Positions 36,627-48,697 of a DNA stretch of 64,000 nucleotides are shown here, in pieces. How positions within the stretch are numbered: the first letter of the stretch is position 1; every line of letters begins with the position of its first letter. The stretch is from assembly GCF_022605165.1 (NCBI RefSeq), contig NC_063076.1, positions 1,302,001 through 1,366,000 of the forward strand. The letters are read 5' to 3'. The position numbers were made by a program, and so were the translations under genes. Origin of the DNA: Purpureocillium takamizusanense (taxonomy: Eukaryota > Ascomycota > Sordariomycetes > Hypocreales > Ophiocordycipitaceae). The notes under the pieces were generated by a model. It was not told the DNA's origin. It ran no database searches and saw only the letters and a list, made by a program, of their open reading frames with translations.

Positions 36627-38268
36627 ATGACGCTGTTTACGGCGCAGCTGCACCCGGGCAGGGGCCTTGGATTTCTAAGTGAGTCGCCACGAGCTGGAGC
36701 CGTACGGCGGCGGTGACAACGAAGACGACGCTGCCAGCGGGGCTGGGAGAGAGCGTATCTGCTAACGCCCGTGCGCAGTCCTGGGCGCGTCACTCCACGA
36801 CGTCCTCACGCGCCTCAAGGCCGAACCCCAGCGATTTCCCAAGCTCGAAGTGCTCTACTCGCCTGACCGACCCGTCACCGAGCCCGTCTGCATCAACCTG
36901 CCGCAAAACGGCATCCGCCTGCGCTTCGACGGCCCCGAGCAGCGCCTGCGCCTCGTCGAGGTCCTCGACTTTACCAAGAACCACGTCACCTTCAAGGACC
37001 GCGACCTGCTCAAGCCCGCCAACGGCACGTCGGCTCCCGGGTCACCCGTGCCAGGCGAGACGTCCGGCGCGGCGGGTCCTACGTTCCGACACATATACCA
37101 CCGCCTGCTGGGGCCGACGTATGCGGGCGAGTTTATCCCCCCGGCGGGCGCCCAGGAGGATGGCATCTACGTGCTGTCATACCCCGGCGTGGCCTTTAAC
37201 TTTCCCATGCCCAAGGCGTCCTACTCGCCCAACAAGGACGTCGTCTCCCTCTTATCTGCTGCGTCCTCGAGCCAAGTCGCCACGTCCATGGCCGTCTTCA
37301 GTGGAGACTCGTGGGCCGAGGCCCGTCCGACGCTCTTCACCGAGGTCCTCCCGAGCATCAAGTCTACGTCGGCTCTGCAGCGCGGCAAAGACGTCTACCC
37401 CGACGAGGTGTCCCTGGTGCGGCTGTACGGGGGCGGTCGCATTGACCTGTTCCGCAAGTGGACAAGCAGCGCGTTCCGGATCCAGCTCGGCGAGACGACG
37501 CCGCAGCAGCTCGTCATGGAGCTGGGCCCGCCAAACGCCATCTACCGAAAGAACGACCAGAACATGGTCATCCATAAGATGCGCACGGCCAGCAACACAC
37601 GCAGTAGGCCGAGCGCGACGGATCTCGGGCGGCCCGACGACCTCACTGACACGGATCAGTCGTCCATGAACACGGGCTCCGACGATTCGGACGAGGAGGC
37701 CATCGATGACCAGGCCGCGAACAATCCATCCGGAACGTGTTTCTACAACTACTTTTATCTAGGTTTCGATGTGCTCTTGTCGACGTCCACTCCGCCGTCG
37801 GGGCTGCCGCCTGGCACGGAACCGGCAGGCCCGGAAAACCCTATCAAGTCGCACCACCCCGATCGCCTCGTCGTCACCAAGCTCGTCCTCCACGGCAACA
37901 TACCCGGCTCCTACGAATTCAACCGCCACCGGCGCTGCCGCTGGGAAATCGCCTACCTGGACGATGGCGAGGACGGCCAACCCATCAACTCGGAGACGGA
38001 GTTTCGACACGTCGAAGAGCGCATGAGCGACAGGTGGCAGGAGGCGCTCCCCGCGGGCAAGGGCTCCGCACGGCAAAGGGGCATGGTGCTGAACCGCGGA
38101 TGGGGCGACAGCCCGGGGAGCAGCTGCGAGTTCCTCGGCGGGTGGGAGGAGAGCGGCGCGCGGCGGGCCGACGCGGGCGGGGAGTCGACGACGACGCTGT
38201 ATGGCTTCCCGGGGTTGGTGTTTGAGGTGCTGAAGAACGATTATGTGAATACGGTTACGGTGTTTTAG
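36627..38268 (+). CDS. PHAF1 / UPF0183 family protein (autophagy-related)
   Basis: A soluble protein of 513 residues of the UPF0183 family, whose animal member PHAF1 (C16orf70) associates with BCAS3 at phagophores during autophagy; the fungal role is inferred from that. The first exon encodes only 17 residues plus one base (36627-36678, MTLFTAQLHPGRGLGFL) and is spliced over a 100-nt intron (GTGAGT ... GCTAAC ... GCGCAG) to 36779-38268. The join gives LGFLILGASLHDVL, matching the family start (xxLGxxxxxAxxxL). Further matches are PKLEVLYSPDRPV, LNLPQNGIRLRFD-like INLPQNGIRLRFDGPEQRLR, HVTF, YVLSYPGVAFNFPMP and FYNYFYLGFDVLLS. An acidic insert (about 340-355, GSDDSDEEAIDD) separates two conserved parts. 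The short first exon is easy to miss. Confidence 0.9.
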
Positions 38269-41200
38269 ACCCTTGATAAGCGGTCGTCGGGAGGCGTTTG
38301 TACATGTTGGGCGTCGGACTTGACGCGGTATCCTGTGCAGTGCTTGCATGAGATACCAATTATACAAGACTTGAGCTTCTTGCCCCTTTGTTCTGTGGTG
38401 GCGAGGCCTTCTAGTCGTTGTGCCCGTACGGCATGTGAAACGCCTGCCGAAGTGCGCGCCGACCTGGAAATAAAGCGACTGACTTTAGTAGTACGTTGGG
38501 TCAGTACTAACGTACTATATACGTACATGCACACTTGTAAGCCGGGCGCGTCGAGAGAGCCGAGATTGATGAAATGAGTTTGCCCCGATATGTCTTTTCT
38601 AGAAAGACACGCACGCGTGCAAAGGTAGGTGTACCTAACACAGGTACAGTATACTAAACGCCCTAGCTGATGGTCACAGGTACCTGGACAGCGCATTCAC
38701 GATGGGACGAGAGTGTACATGCGTGTAGCCACGTACGTAGAGAATATACTACAAATACTTGGCATGCAGTACTAGTACTATATGGTATGACGACGACAGA
38801 GCTCCACCGCATGAGGCAAGCTTTTGTTGGGCGTGATCTTGAAACGGCGGACACGGCATACATATCGGCATCGCCCCACAGGGCCGCTCGGTCTGTTGCT
38901 TCACTTATATGCTCGCGACAAGCGCGACGCGAGATTCTAGTACAGTATAGATTACCTGCAGAAGGGACTGGCTGCTCGCTTTTGACGAGGCGCCTCCCAG
39001 CCGCATGTACCACGCAGCTGTAGCCAAGGGCTCAACGGTTGCGCGCCAGGCGATCGGCGTACCCACGGGCCAGGCCAGCCAGCCAAACGAAGATTTCCAA
39101 TGCGCGCCCAGCCAGGCCTGATCTGGACCAACTAGACCAGAGCTCGTGCGAGCCTTGGCTGGCTGAAATGGGTTTCACGATCGATGCGCGCGGCGAGCCT
39201 GGAGCGCGAAGAAAGACGGAGGGTCGTAATAAAGGAGGCACGACATGCGCGCCCGGGCGGGACGCGGCTGAAGTCCTCGAGCATCCGCTGCAAAACTTAC
39301 AGCGACTTCTTCACCAATGGTGGGAATCGACTTCGCCCGAGCTGCAGGGCCGGCAGCTTGGCATGCTCTCACGGTACTTATAAGTAGGTAGCAGTGGCCC
39401 TAATAAATCTGCCTCCCTCGCAGTCGTGTTACCACCCTACTGTGCACCTTGCGAAAACGGTTTTCCAAGGACATTCGTTGGGGAAGACGCAACCCAAATG
39501 CGGGGACGGTTGTTACGGCCACGACCCGGCAGCGTGTGCGACCAACTGCAGGGACCGGTACTCATGAGCCGATCTCGCGTCGTTCTGTTGGTCAGTGAGA
39601 GAGAGTTTGGTCATCGCACGACAGCTCGGGCGTCGCCCTCTGGTTTCGCAGGGGCAAGGGAAACTTCCCGAGCGATCGATGTGAGGGTCGGACCAACATA
39701 TCTCATCTAGCTGCCGAGATCCAAGCTCGCGGGTTGCCTGTAACTTACTGTTTGTGCTTTGCGCTGTATGAGGGACGCATCGTGTAGCACCGTACGCCGG
39801 TAGGTCCATAACCAACACCACAGCTGCTGGTCACTGAGACGGCCAAAAGTTGCGACGCCGCTGACGATAAGCCACGGTGTTTGTGAGTGCGTGAAGTGAG
39901 TCAGTCGGTCACCCGTCGTATTTGTCGCACAGAGATGTCAGTTCGGGAAGGGGCTGCTGCCAGCGCCGTATATCCGAGCCCGAGGCGAGGCGAAGAGCAA
40001 CGCACAACGGGCGGGCGCTGCGGCCCATGGCGTGCGTGCGTTCGTCGTGGGCGGTGGTCGTCATCATAGTCTGTACCCTTGGTGTGCTCGGAGCAGCGTC
40101 GGACTCGCATTCGCGGGTTGTGCGGTTCCGTTGTGCGACAGACAGGCGACGATGCCGCCGAGGGCGGTTATATGCCTGCCGAGACGGCATTTACCCCAGT
40201 GGATGGACGGACGAGCATGTCGACAGATGGACGGTGTTGGTGGCTGACTGGGATCGCTGAGGTGGCTTGGGTGGATGGATGGATGGAGATGCGCAGACGG
40301 ATGCTGCAGTGCTGGCGTACGAAGTACAGTTAAGCCCGGGCTCGGCCGAGGGGGCGGCCCCGCCTCGGCCTGCACCCTGGCGCAGGCCCCACCGCAGCGT
40401 GGACATGGACAAGGATGAGATTCCCAAACATCAGACAAGGAGACGGAAGGCGGATCCGCGGCGATGACCATTGCATCGAACGGCGAGCGACCCCGCCAGG
40501 GGCCCTGGGAACCCCCCCCCCACCGCCACGACCTTGGGCGGTTGCGATGTGAAGCCATGCCATTCATCCATGCAAAGACAACAAGCCCTTTTGGGTTTTT
40601 GGGTTTGTAAGCCTCTGGACCTCCTCTCATCGACGAGCCCTGGCCGAGGACGAGGACGAGGACGAGGACGACAGCTGACGCGCAATGTTCTCATTGTTCT
40701 GGTTTGACTTCAGCTTATTTGAATTATCTTGTAAATATCGACGTCTCTTTTATTCAACAGTGCATAAATACCTACACCTACCTAACCCATCTCCTCTCGC
40801 TACGCGGCTCAGCTTCTGGTTCCTGCCCAATCCCGGACCAGGAGGGACGCAACGCACCTGCCGACACTGCACGTCTGCATGCGTGCGTTGCGACTGCGCC
40901 GCGACTGCATCGCGACTGCCCCGTTCGCTTCTCATCTCGTCCTCGCTGATTGCCCGAAGCGGTATGAAAAGCGGGTCGCGCCGGGCAGGCAAGAGCTTTG
41001 GATGACGCTTACATGGAGGCACATCGCATGTACCTACAAAGCGCAAATGCCGTCGTCGCCAAATGTCCAAAAAGAGAAGGGGTTTCCAAGACAAGTGCCC
41101 GCTACTGTGATGGGGGCGGCCGCTGCGCGTGTGAATCCCGGGCGCCTGATCGAGAGAGGGAGGCGGGGGGCCAAGCGCCAAACACGCTCGTTGTTGTCGT

Positions 41201-41930
41201 GTGTGTCGTGGGCATGGTTCCATTACCCACCAGGGGGGAGTGCCACCGCTCGTGTCATGAAAAGAGTCATGGGAAGAGAAAGAGGTTCGGCCATCGGCGC
41301 TCGTGGGATGCCGGCATGGCTCGGATTCCGCTGTGGCGCGCGCGCGCCGCTGGTGGTAAGTTAGTAGCATGGACGTAGTGCGGGTCTGTCTGGTCCGTCG
41401 GTTGTTGGGCTTATGCTGAAAGCGGCAACCGCCCAAAGCCACAGAATGAACGGCGCCCTCTCTCTCCACTGCCCGGCTTCCAGTTTCCAGTTCTCTTGTC
41501 TGCCCGAAGGCGGGATGGACCCACCACCTGCCTGCCTGCCTGCCTGCACGCACGCACGCACGCACGCATGTAGTAGCAGTAGTTTTGGTGAACCTGCCGG
41601 CACGCCTTGCCGGGCGTGAAGAACATGGTCCTTCTTTGTTGGAAGCGACGGCTGCTCAATAAAACTCGTCCGACCCCCCCTTCAACCACGCCGCACTGTG
41701 ATGTCGTGCTTGTCATCGTCATCGCTTTCTTTCTTCTCACGCCTGCTCACTGTCTTATTTCCCTTTTTAATCCATCGACGTTTCAAAGCCTCGTCTTTCG
41801 GCCGAGTCTTGTCTAAGACAGCCCTGGCTGGCCGCTTCTTGTTCCTGGGAGGAGAGGTCTCAGTCCCGCGTGGGCGGAATCGACGCCGAAACGCCACGAA
41901 ACGCCGCCACACAGCCAGCGAGTGAGCAGC
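38269..41930. other. 3.7-kb intergenic interval
   Basis: No gene is supported. A minus-strand frame of about 270 codons (40750-41565) has Arg/His/Pro-rich, motif-free composition. The interval contains GAGGAC repeats near 40644-40670, (CCTG)5(CACG)5 at 41527-41566 and scattered GTAC-rich words near 38505-38760. The last few hundred bases should contain the promoter of the MFS transporter gene. Confidence 0.55.
41527..41566. repeat. Compound (CCTG)5(CACG)5 microsatellite
   Basis: Five CCTG units pass directly into five CACG units, about 365 bp upstream of the transporter start codon. Confidence 0.8.
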
Positions 41931-43851
41931 ATGCCTCACATCCCGTCCGGTACAGAAGGGCGCGCCAGCTCCGACGGCACGCTCTACCCGGACCACGATG
42001 CTGCCCTCGACGAAAAGAACCATGCCTCTGGGGACGAAAAGGGCGACCGCTCGGACGTCCCTGGCGCCGGCATCGCCTCACCACCGGCATCAGTTGACGG
42101 CAATGTGACCGCGGCGCCAGTCGATGCGCCAGAGCCAGACAGCCAGCAAACTCCAACTGCGCCTGCGCCGCCAGTCGAACCAGAGGCCCAGCGCACAAAG
42201 GCAGAAACCACGATTGTCATGCTCGCCCTCGCCATCAGCTTGTTCCTCGCCGCCTTGGACATGACCATCATCACCACGGCCGTACCGACTATCTCGTCCG
42301 AACTCAAGTCAAGCGCCGGCTACGTGTGGATAGGCAGTTCCTACCTCTTGGGCAACGCCGCCTTCGTCCCCATGTGGGGAAAGGTCTCGGACATTTTTGG
42401 GCGCAAGACCATACTCATCTGCGCCGCCGTTGTCTTCCTCGTCGGCTCGGCCATCTGTGGCGCGAGCGTCAACATGGGCATGCTCATCGCCGCCCGTGCC
42501 ATCCAGGGCGTCGGCGCCGGAGGCTTGATATCCCTTCCCAATATTGCCGTTTCCGACCTGTTCTCGCAACGTGGCCGTGCCAAGTACCTGGGGTTGCTCG
42601 GGGGTGAGTTTCCGCATAGGCTGCGCCCTTCCCGGGACGACATGACGAGCTAACCCTTTTACAGCTGTTTGGGCCATTGCTTCCGCCGTCGGCCCGCTTC
42701 TGGGCGGCGCCTTCACGTCCAGGGTTTCGTGGCGATGGTGCTTCTACATCAACCTCCCTGTTGGCGGTGTCTCCCTGGCCGTCATCATCTTCGTCCTGAA
42801 GCTGCACAACCCGAGGACCCCCTTGATTCAGGGCCTCCGTGCCATCGATTGGCTCGGCAGCTTGCTCATCGTGGGCGGCACGTTGATGCTCCTCCTCGGC
42901 CTCGAGTTCGGTGGGAATACGCACCCATGGGCCTCGGCGACCGTCATATGTCTCGTCGTCTTTGGCGTCGTCACCATCGGCCTCTTTGCGGTATACGAGG
43001 GCCGCATCGCAAAATACCCGCTCATGCCACCGAAGCTCTTTCAACACGGCTCCAGCATTGCGGCATACTGTGTCTCTTTCATGCACGCCTTCACCTTCAT
43101 GGGGGGGAGTTACTGGCTGCCTCTCTACTTCCAGTCGGTTCTCGCCGCCAACTCTCTTCTATCCGGCGTCTACCTACTGCCGTTTGTCTTGTCGCTTTCA
43201 ATTACGTCTGCATTCGTTGGCATTATTATCAAGAAGACAGGCAACTATAAAATCCCTATCCAGGCAGGGCTATTCATCATGACCCTAGGATTCGGCCTCT
43301 TCATCGATCTGGGAACGGACAGGAACTGGGCCAAAATTATCATCTTTCAAATCATTGCGGGCTGCGGTGTCGGCCCGAACTTTCAAGCGCCATTGCTGAG
43401 TATTCAAAGAAGTGTTGAGCCTCGAGAGATCGCCGTGGCGACGTCGTGTTTCAGCTTCATCCGTCAGATCGGCACGTCCATCTCGGTGGTTGTGGGCGGA
43501 GCCATCTTCAACAACAGAATGAAGCAGCAGCACGATTCACTAGTGCCCCTAGTTGGTCAGCGGCTCGCCGATCTCTTTGGCTCTCAAAGCGCCGCGGGAA
43601 GCGTTGACATTGTTCGAGATTTGCCGGCCGCATTGATGGCGCCGGTAGAGGACGCCTACTGGAATGCCCTAAAGTACATGTATGTACTCTACTGCTGCAC
43701 TGGATTCATTGGATTCTTGATCAGCTTCGGCATCAAGCAGAAGGCGCTGAGCCAGACACACACGGAACACAAGACGGGCCTGGCAACTCTCAAGCGCCGC
43801 AACGAGGACCATACGCCGCCATCGGACGAGGAGAAGAAGGTTGGCAACTAA
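41931..43851 (+). CDS. MFS transporter, 14-helix DHA type
   Basis: A plasma- or vacuolar-membrane drug:proton antiporter-type protein of 619 residues from the major facilitator superfamily. Two exons, 41931-42603 and 42665-43851, are joined over a 61-nt intron (GTGAGT ... GCTAAC ... TACAG), restoring [22 protein letters not shown]. The first ATG is at 41931; the codon nine bases upstream that could extend the frame is GTG. After an 85-residue Pro/Ala/Asp-rich cytosolic N terminus come family motifs: [14 protein letters not shown] (motif D1), [13 protein letters not shown] (motif A), [12 protein letters not shown] (motif B) and GPLLGG (motif C). About 14 hydrophobic segments can be counted, the DHA2 layout that also includes fungal Azr1/Vba-type proteins. 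The substrate cannot be assigned. No biosynthetic genes flank it. Confidence 0.93.
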
Positions 43852-44740
43852 CATACTGGACGGAGAAATTCAGCATTTCAGCATGCATCAAAGATTTTAG
43901 CATGGAACTGGCGTTTTTGGCATCCCACATGGGATGAGGACCCGGACGTGTACAAAATGGTTGCTTAGGTAGTGATTCGTATATATGGTGATTGACTCAG
44001 GATGGTCCTGAACATCTCTACATGATTCTTACTCAATAGCTGGCGTTAGACCATTAAAAGGAACTTGAACATACTCGACCAGAGATAGTAAAGAAGTCCA
44101 AAGAACGCCAGGTAGTCACAGTCTCCCGACGAAAGTTGTTGTTCAGGTCGTCACGGGTGCCGGGTATGTCATCTCATTGAGGCGCGTCACGTGGCTTGGG
44201 TGTCGATGAGGTAGCTGACCGATGCACCACAAGACACATTCATGACTCCAGCCTTTTATCTCCATCTCCCTTGTCAATGGCGAATCTAGCATGGACCAAC
44301 CTCTCAATTCGTTTTGGGACTTGTCGCGCCCGTTTTGGGAGAAAGGAGAGTGGAAGAGGCGAGCCACACTGTGGCTGACAACTGGTTGCCCCGGCGACTC
44401 GGGCCGGCTGTGGCTGCGCCCACACGCTAACGAGGCAGGCAAGGCCTGTATTTACCTTTTTGTGTACCTGCCGTGCATGGACCCCCTCCCGGATGTTCAA
44501 GGATTACACGACAGCCCTGGCTCACAGTCGACCTCACACCACCAATCTCAGCCCTAATTACCATCTGCTCGCGGGCCCGCCACCCCAGCTCGACGCGCTT
44601 TTACTCCCATATTCGATATCGTTGTCGCGTCCAATCTCGCTGCGCTTCCGAGTTTACCAGCTGGAGGGACCTCCAGCAGCGCGTTCACGCTGGCTTTCCG
44701 ACGACAGACGCGCTCCGACCGGGAGCTGGGCCGGTCGGCG
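43852..44740. other. Intergenic region upstream of kinesin-5
   Basis: It lies between two plus-strand genes and should contain the 3' end of the transporter transcript and the kinesin promoter. The first 300 bp are A+T-richer than the surroundings. No gene is recognised. Confidence 0.6.
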
Positions 44741-47700
44741 ATGGGCTCCAGCGTACGCGCCGGCAGCTCCGCGATGAGCCGACCCAGCATCAGGCCCGGC
44801 GGCATCAGGTCATCGTCCGTCCGACACGCGTCGTCGACGCTGGGTGTGCCCCGAGGCAGCGCCACCGCCGCCGACCGCTCCGGCGCTGTGTCGCCCGCGG
44901 ATACCATCTCGACCTCATCGGGCATGAAGCGCAAGGAGCGAGACTTCGACTCGGAGGCCGGGGGCGAGGAGACCAACATCAACGTCGTCGTGCGCTGCAG
45001 AGGGCGCAACAGCCGCGAGGTCAAGGAGAGCAGCACCGTCGTCGTCAGCACGGACGCGGTCAAGGGCAAGCAGGTCGGGCTGTCCATGGGCGCCAACGCG
45101 CTCAGCAACAAGACGTACAGCTTCGATCGCGTCTTTTCCCAGGCGGCGGACCAGAACATGATCTTCGACGACACCGTCAAGCCTATTCTGGAAGAGGTAC
45201 GTGACCCGAGAGGGCCTCGCGCACGCACGCGCGCCGACTCGGTCGCTGACAGAAGCTAGATGCTCGCCGGGTATAACTGTACCATCTTTGCGTACGGCCA
45301 GACCGGCACCGGAAAGACGTATACCATGTCGGGCGACATGACGGAAACACTGGGCATGCTTTCCGACGAAGCCGGCATCATCCCACGCGTACTTCAGCAG
45401 CTCTTCCAGAAGCTCGAAATCGACGACTCGGAAAATTGCGTCAAGTGCTCCTTCATCGAACTCTACAACGAAGAATTGCGCGATTTGTTGTCTGTCGAGG
45501 AGAGCGCCAAGCTGAAGATCTTCGACGATGTGTCACGCAAAGGACATGCCGGCACCATCATCCAGGGAATGGAGGAGAAGCACATTACGAACGCCTCCGA
45601 GGGTATCAAGGTGCTTCAGGATGGCAGCTTGAAACGCCAGGTTGCGGCGACAAAGTGTAACGACCTCAGCTCTCGAAGCCATACAGTCTTCACCATCACC
45701 GTCTATATCAAGAAGCCAAACGAGAACGGCGGCGAAGACTTTGTTAGCGCGGGCAAGCTTAACCTTGTCGACTTGGCTGGCAGCGAAAACATTCAGCGAT
45801 CCGGCGCTGAGAATAAGCGCGCCGCGGAGGCTGGGCTCATCAACAAGTCCCTTCTGACCCTCGGCCGCGTCATCAACGCGCTCGTCGACCGGAGCTCGCA
45901 TATTCCCTACCGAGAGTCGAAGTTGACCCGCCTGCTCCAGGACTCGCTCGGTGGCCGGACAAAGACGTGTATCATCGCGACAATATCACCTGCTAAGAGC
46001 AACCTCGAGGAGACGATATCAACACTCGACTATGCCTTCCGCGCCAAGAACATCAAGAATAAGCCCCAAATGAATCCGTTGCTCAACAAAAAGATGCTTT
46101 TAATGGAGTTTGCGAGCGAAATTGAGAAACTCAAGAGCGAGCTTATCTCAACGAGGCAGCGCAACGGGGTGTACCTATCCAACGAGACCTTTGAGGAAAT
46201 GACGGCCCAGAGCGAATCACGGCGAATAGTCGTCGAGGAGCAGACGGCCAAGATCGAAACTCTGGAGACGAATCTACGCAACAAGGGCCACGAGCTGCTC
46301 TCCCTTACTACCTCGTTTATGGGACTGAAGAAGGATCACGAAGGGACCAAGGCCCAGCTCAACGACACCAACGGCGTGCTGGAACAGACCGAGATTATCC
46401 TTTCGGCGACGCGTAAAACCCTGGCTGAGGAAACGCGGCGGCGGAAGGCCCACCAGGAGACGGAAGGCAAACTCACCGAGATCGGCGGGGAGCTTATCAG
46501 CAAGCTCAACAAGACTGTGAATGACGTCGGCGGTCTTCATGCGAAGAACAGACGAAAATCAGACCTACAGTCGCTAAATCGCGTCACCTGGGGGACTTCA
46601 CAGAGTCAGGTCGCCGATGTCACGTCCATGGTCGAGCGGCGGGTACAAGAGTTTCAAGACGAGCAGCTCGAGCACATTTCCAGCGTCCGGAATCGGATGC
46701 AAGATTTTGTTGAAGAGGAGTTGCAAAAGCTGACTACCACGCAATCGTTTTTGGACAAGCATCTCAACGAGTTTGTTGAGTCCAAGAAAGACATGCTGGA
46801 GAGAAAACAGGCATCCAAAGTCGACATGGACGGGGTGCTGGAGGAGATCAAGGAGATTCGCGACAACGTCAAGGAGAAGACGGGGGAGAGCCTGCACGCC
46901 ATCTCCAACGCAGCTGAGAAGATCTCGGCAGATGTTTTGCAAGAGATGACCAACTTTCACAGCACGGTAGGTCTGTTCTGTAGCTTGCACCAAAGAGCCC
47001 TTGCTAACGTGCCCCAGTTGCACACCTCCTATAGTACCCTCGGCAAGGACTTCAAGACGCTGTTCGAAGATCTTGTCAGACACATCACCGCACAGCGCAG
47101 CGAGACGGATAACCTCCGACGCCAGCTGCAAACCGCCCTGAACACCATTGTTCTCCAAAATACCAGCATCTCTACTCGAATACAAGAGACCTTGGAGGAG
47201 GAACGGCGCCAAGCAGCTGAGGACCGCCAAAGGCTGATGACGCAGATTACGGTTCTGATCAACGCTCAGGCAGAGTCGCAAGAGGCGCGCATGGCCGACA
47301 AAGCATCCCAAATCCAAAAGACTGTATCCGAGTCCTCGACATCGCTCGAGGCAGCATCCGCACAATACGGAGAAGGCATAGACTCTTGGGATGAGAAGGA
47401 GGGCGAGTTGCTGGACGAGGTTAAGAAGATGCGAGACCAGCTCAAGACCAGACTCAAGGACGATTGGACCACCACAAGCGAGCAGAGCATGGCTATCCAG
47501 AACTCTGTTCGCTCTGTGCATGCCGAGACGGTCCGCGTCGTGGACGAGCAGGTCGAGCACCTCGACACGCAAATGGAGGCGCTCGACGACTTTGTCACGC
47601 GAGCACGGTCCGAGAACGCCAGCCATCACGAAGCACACGGGCAATCAGTCCAGGCGCTGTCAAACACCGTCGAGCAATCGTTTGGTAACATCGCGGCGCA

Positions 47701-48352
47701 CTTCAAGACGACTTTTGACCGTGTCAAGAATTTGGGCGAGGAAATGGAACTGGACACAAACGACCTCGAGGACGGGCTGGAGCCGCTCGAGACGCAGCTC
47801 TGCCAGCCTTTGGCTAACCTGCGCGAAGGCATTACCTCCACGTCACTCCACGAGTACCAGCCCACCGGCGAGACCCCTCAAAAGGTGCTATACACCTACC
47901 CGAAGACCCTGCCGCGAACAGAATCACCCGATGCCGGTCTCTCGCACTTTGAGGAGCCTTTGGACTTGATGGAGGAGCATGGAGAGAACGACGAGGGCCA
48001 CGACAGCATTCTCTTCCCGGAACTGGACCCCAACCGAAAGATGAGCTCGCCGCTGTCGCAGCGACGCCCATCCAACGCTAGCAGCTTGGACAAGAACCCG
48101 CTGAGTATGAGTTTGCGCGAGGTGAATCCCAATGTAACGACGAATCTAACCACGGGCGCGATTGGATTCGACCCTAGCATGAGCACCATGTCCCTGCAGT
48201 CAGACCACACCATGCCCATTCTCAAGAGGAGCACACGACCTGGGAGGGGGAGGAGGGCGTCCATGATTGTCGAGGGGAGAGAGAATCTCCCGCTGACAAC
48301 GGAGGTGTTTGCGCAGGGCATGTCGAGGAGGAAGAGCCCGAGGCTTAATTAA
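44741..48352 (+). CDS. bimC: Kinesin-5 motor (BimC/Cut7 family)
   Basis: A homotetrameric plus-end microtubule motor that pushes spindle poles apart, here 1165 residues. Exons are 44741-45196, 45260-46966 and 47018-48352. The motor domain (about 65-425) has the P-loop GQTGTGKT (165-172), switch I NDLSSRSH (286-293), switch II DLAGSE (323-328) and HIPYRESKLTRLL (366-378). A long coiled-coil stalk follows. Near the C terminus the BimC box is present (TGETPQK at 1004-1010, then VLYTYPKTLPRT), with Thr1007 as the expected Cdk1 site. The second intron (51 nt, GTAGGT ... TGCTAAC ... CCCCAG) is a multiple of three without a stop, so an ORF-only reading would add 17 residues. The start could also be the ATG at 44774. 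The gene converges on the Rrn9-type gene. Confidence 0.96.
46967..47017 (+). other. Frame-preserving 51-nt intron within the kinesin-5 gene
   Basis: It has donor GTAGGT, a perfect TGCTAAC branch point ten bases before the acceptor and acceptor CCCCAG. It is 3 x 17 nt with no stop in frame. Its removal joins NFHST to LHTSYSTLGKDF within the stalk. Confidence 0.8.
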
Positions 48353-48697
48353 TTGACATGGTGCAGAGGTTGGAATTGCTCGCACGCGCTGGTGTTGGGC
48401 TGACACAGGCTTTTGCCGGCGTTTATCGGTGGTCATGGATGGCATGGGTTCCGGGGCTTAGAGGCTGGGCGTCTTTTCTCTTCATGAGCGGGAGCCGGAG
48501 GTTGTTGGGATTATATTGCAGGGTTATTGAGCACTTGTGATACCCTTGAGCATTGTTGAAGATGTGTACAGTTTTCGTCGTTGGCGTTGGAGAATCAACC
48601 ACTGGGCTGGCAAGCCGAAATCTACTTTGTACAAGCTTGCTATGATGGAACAACTACCACGCCTGTGTGTCACCTTCCTATGATGTATGGAAATCCG
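48353..48697. other. Short convergent intergenic region, kinesin-5 / Rrn9
   Basis: 345 bp between two stop codons on opposite strands. Both 3' untranslated regions must fit here and may overlap. No coding sequence. Confidence 0.7.

Noticed and set aside
40750..41565. 271-codon minus-strand frame
   Set aside because: Arg/His/Pro-rich, crosses the (CACG)n/(CCTG)n microsatellite, and shows no recognisable motif.
41922..41930. Three-residue N-terminal extension of the MFS transporter
   Set aside because: The codon at 41922 is GTG; ATG is at 41931.
46598..47644. About 350-codon frame antisense to kinesin-5
   Set aside because: It is Leu-rich because it mirrors the coiled-coil codons, and it has no family motif.
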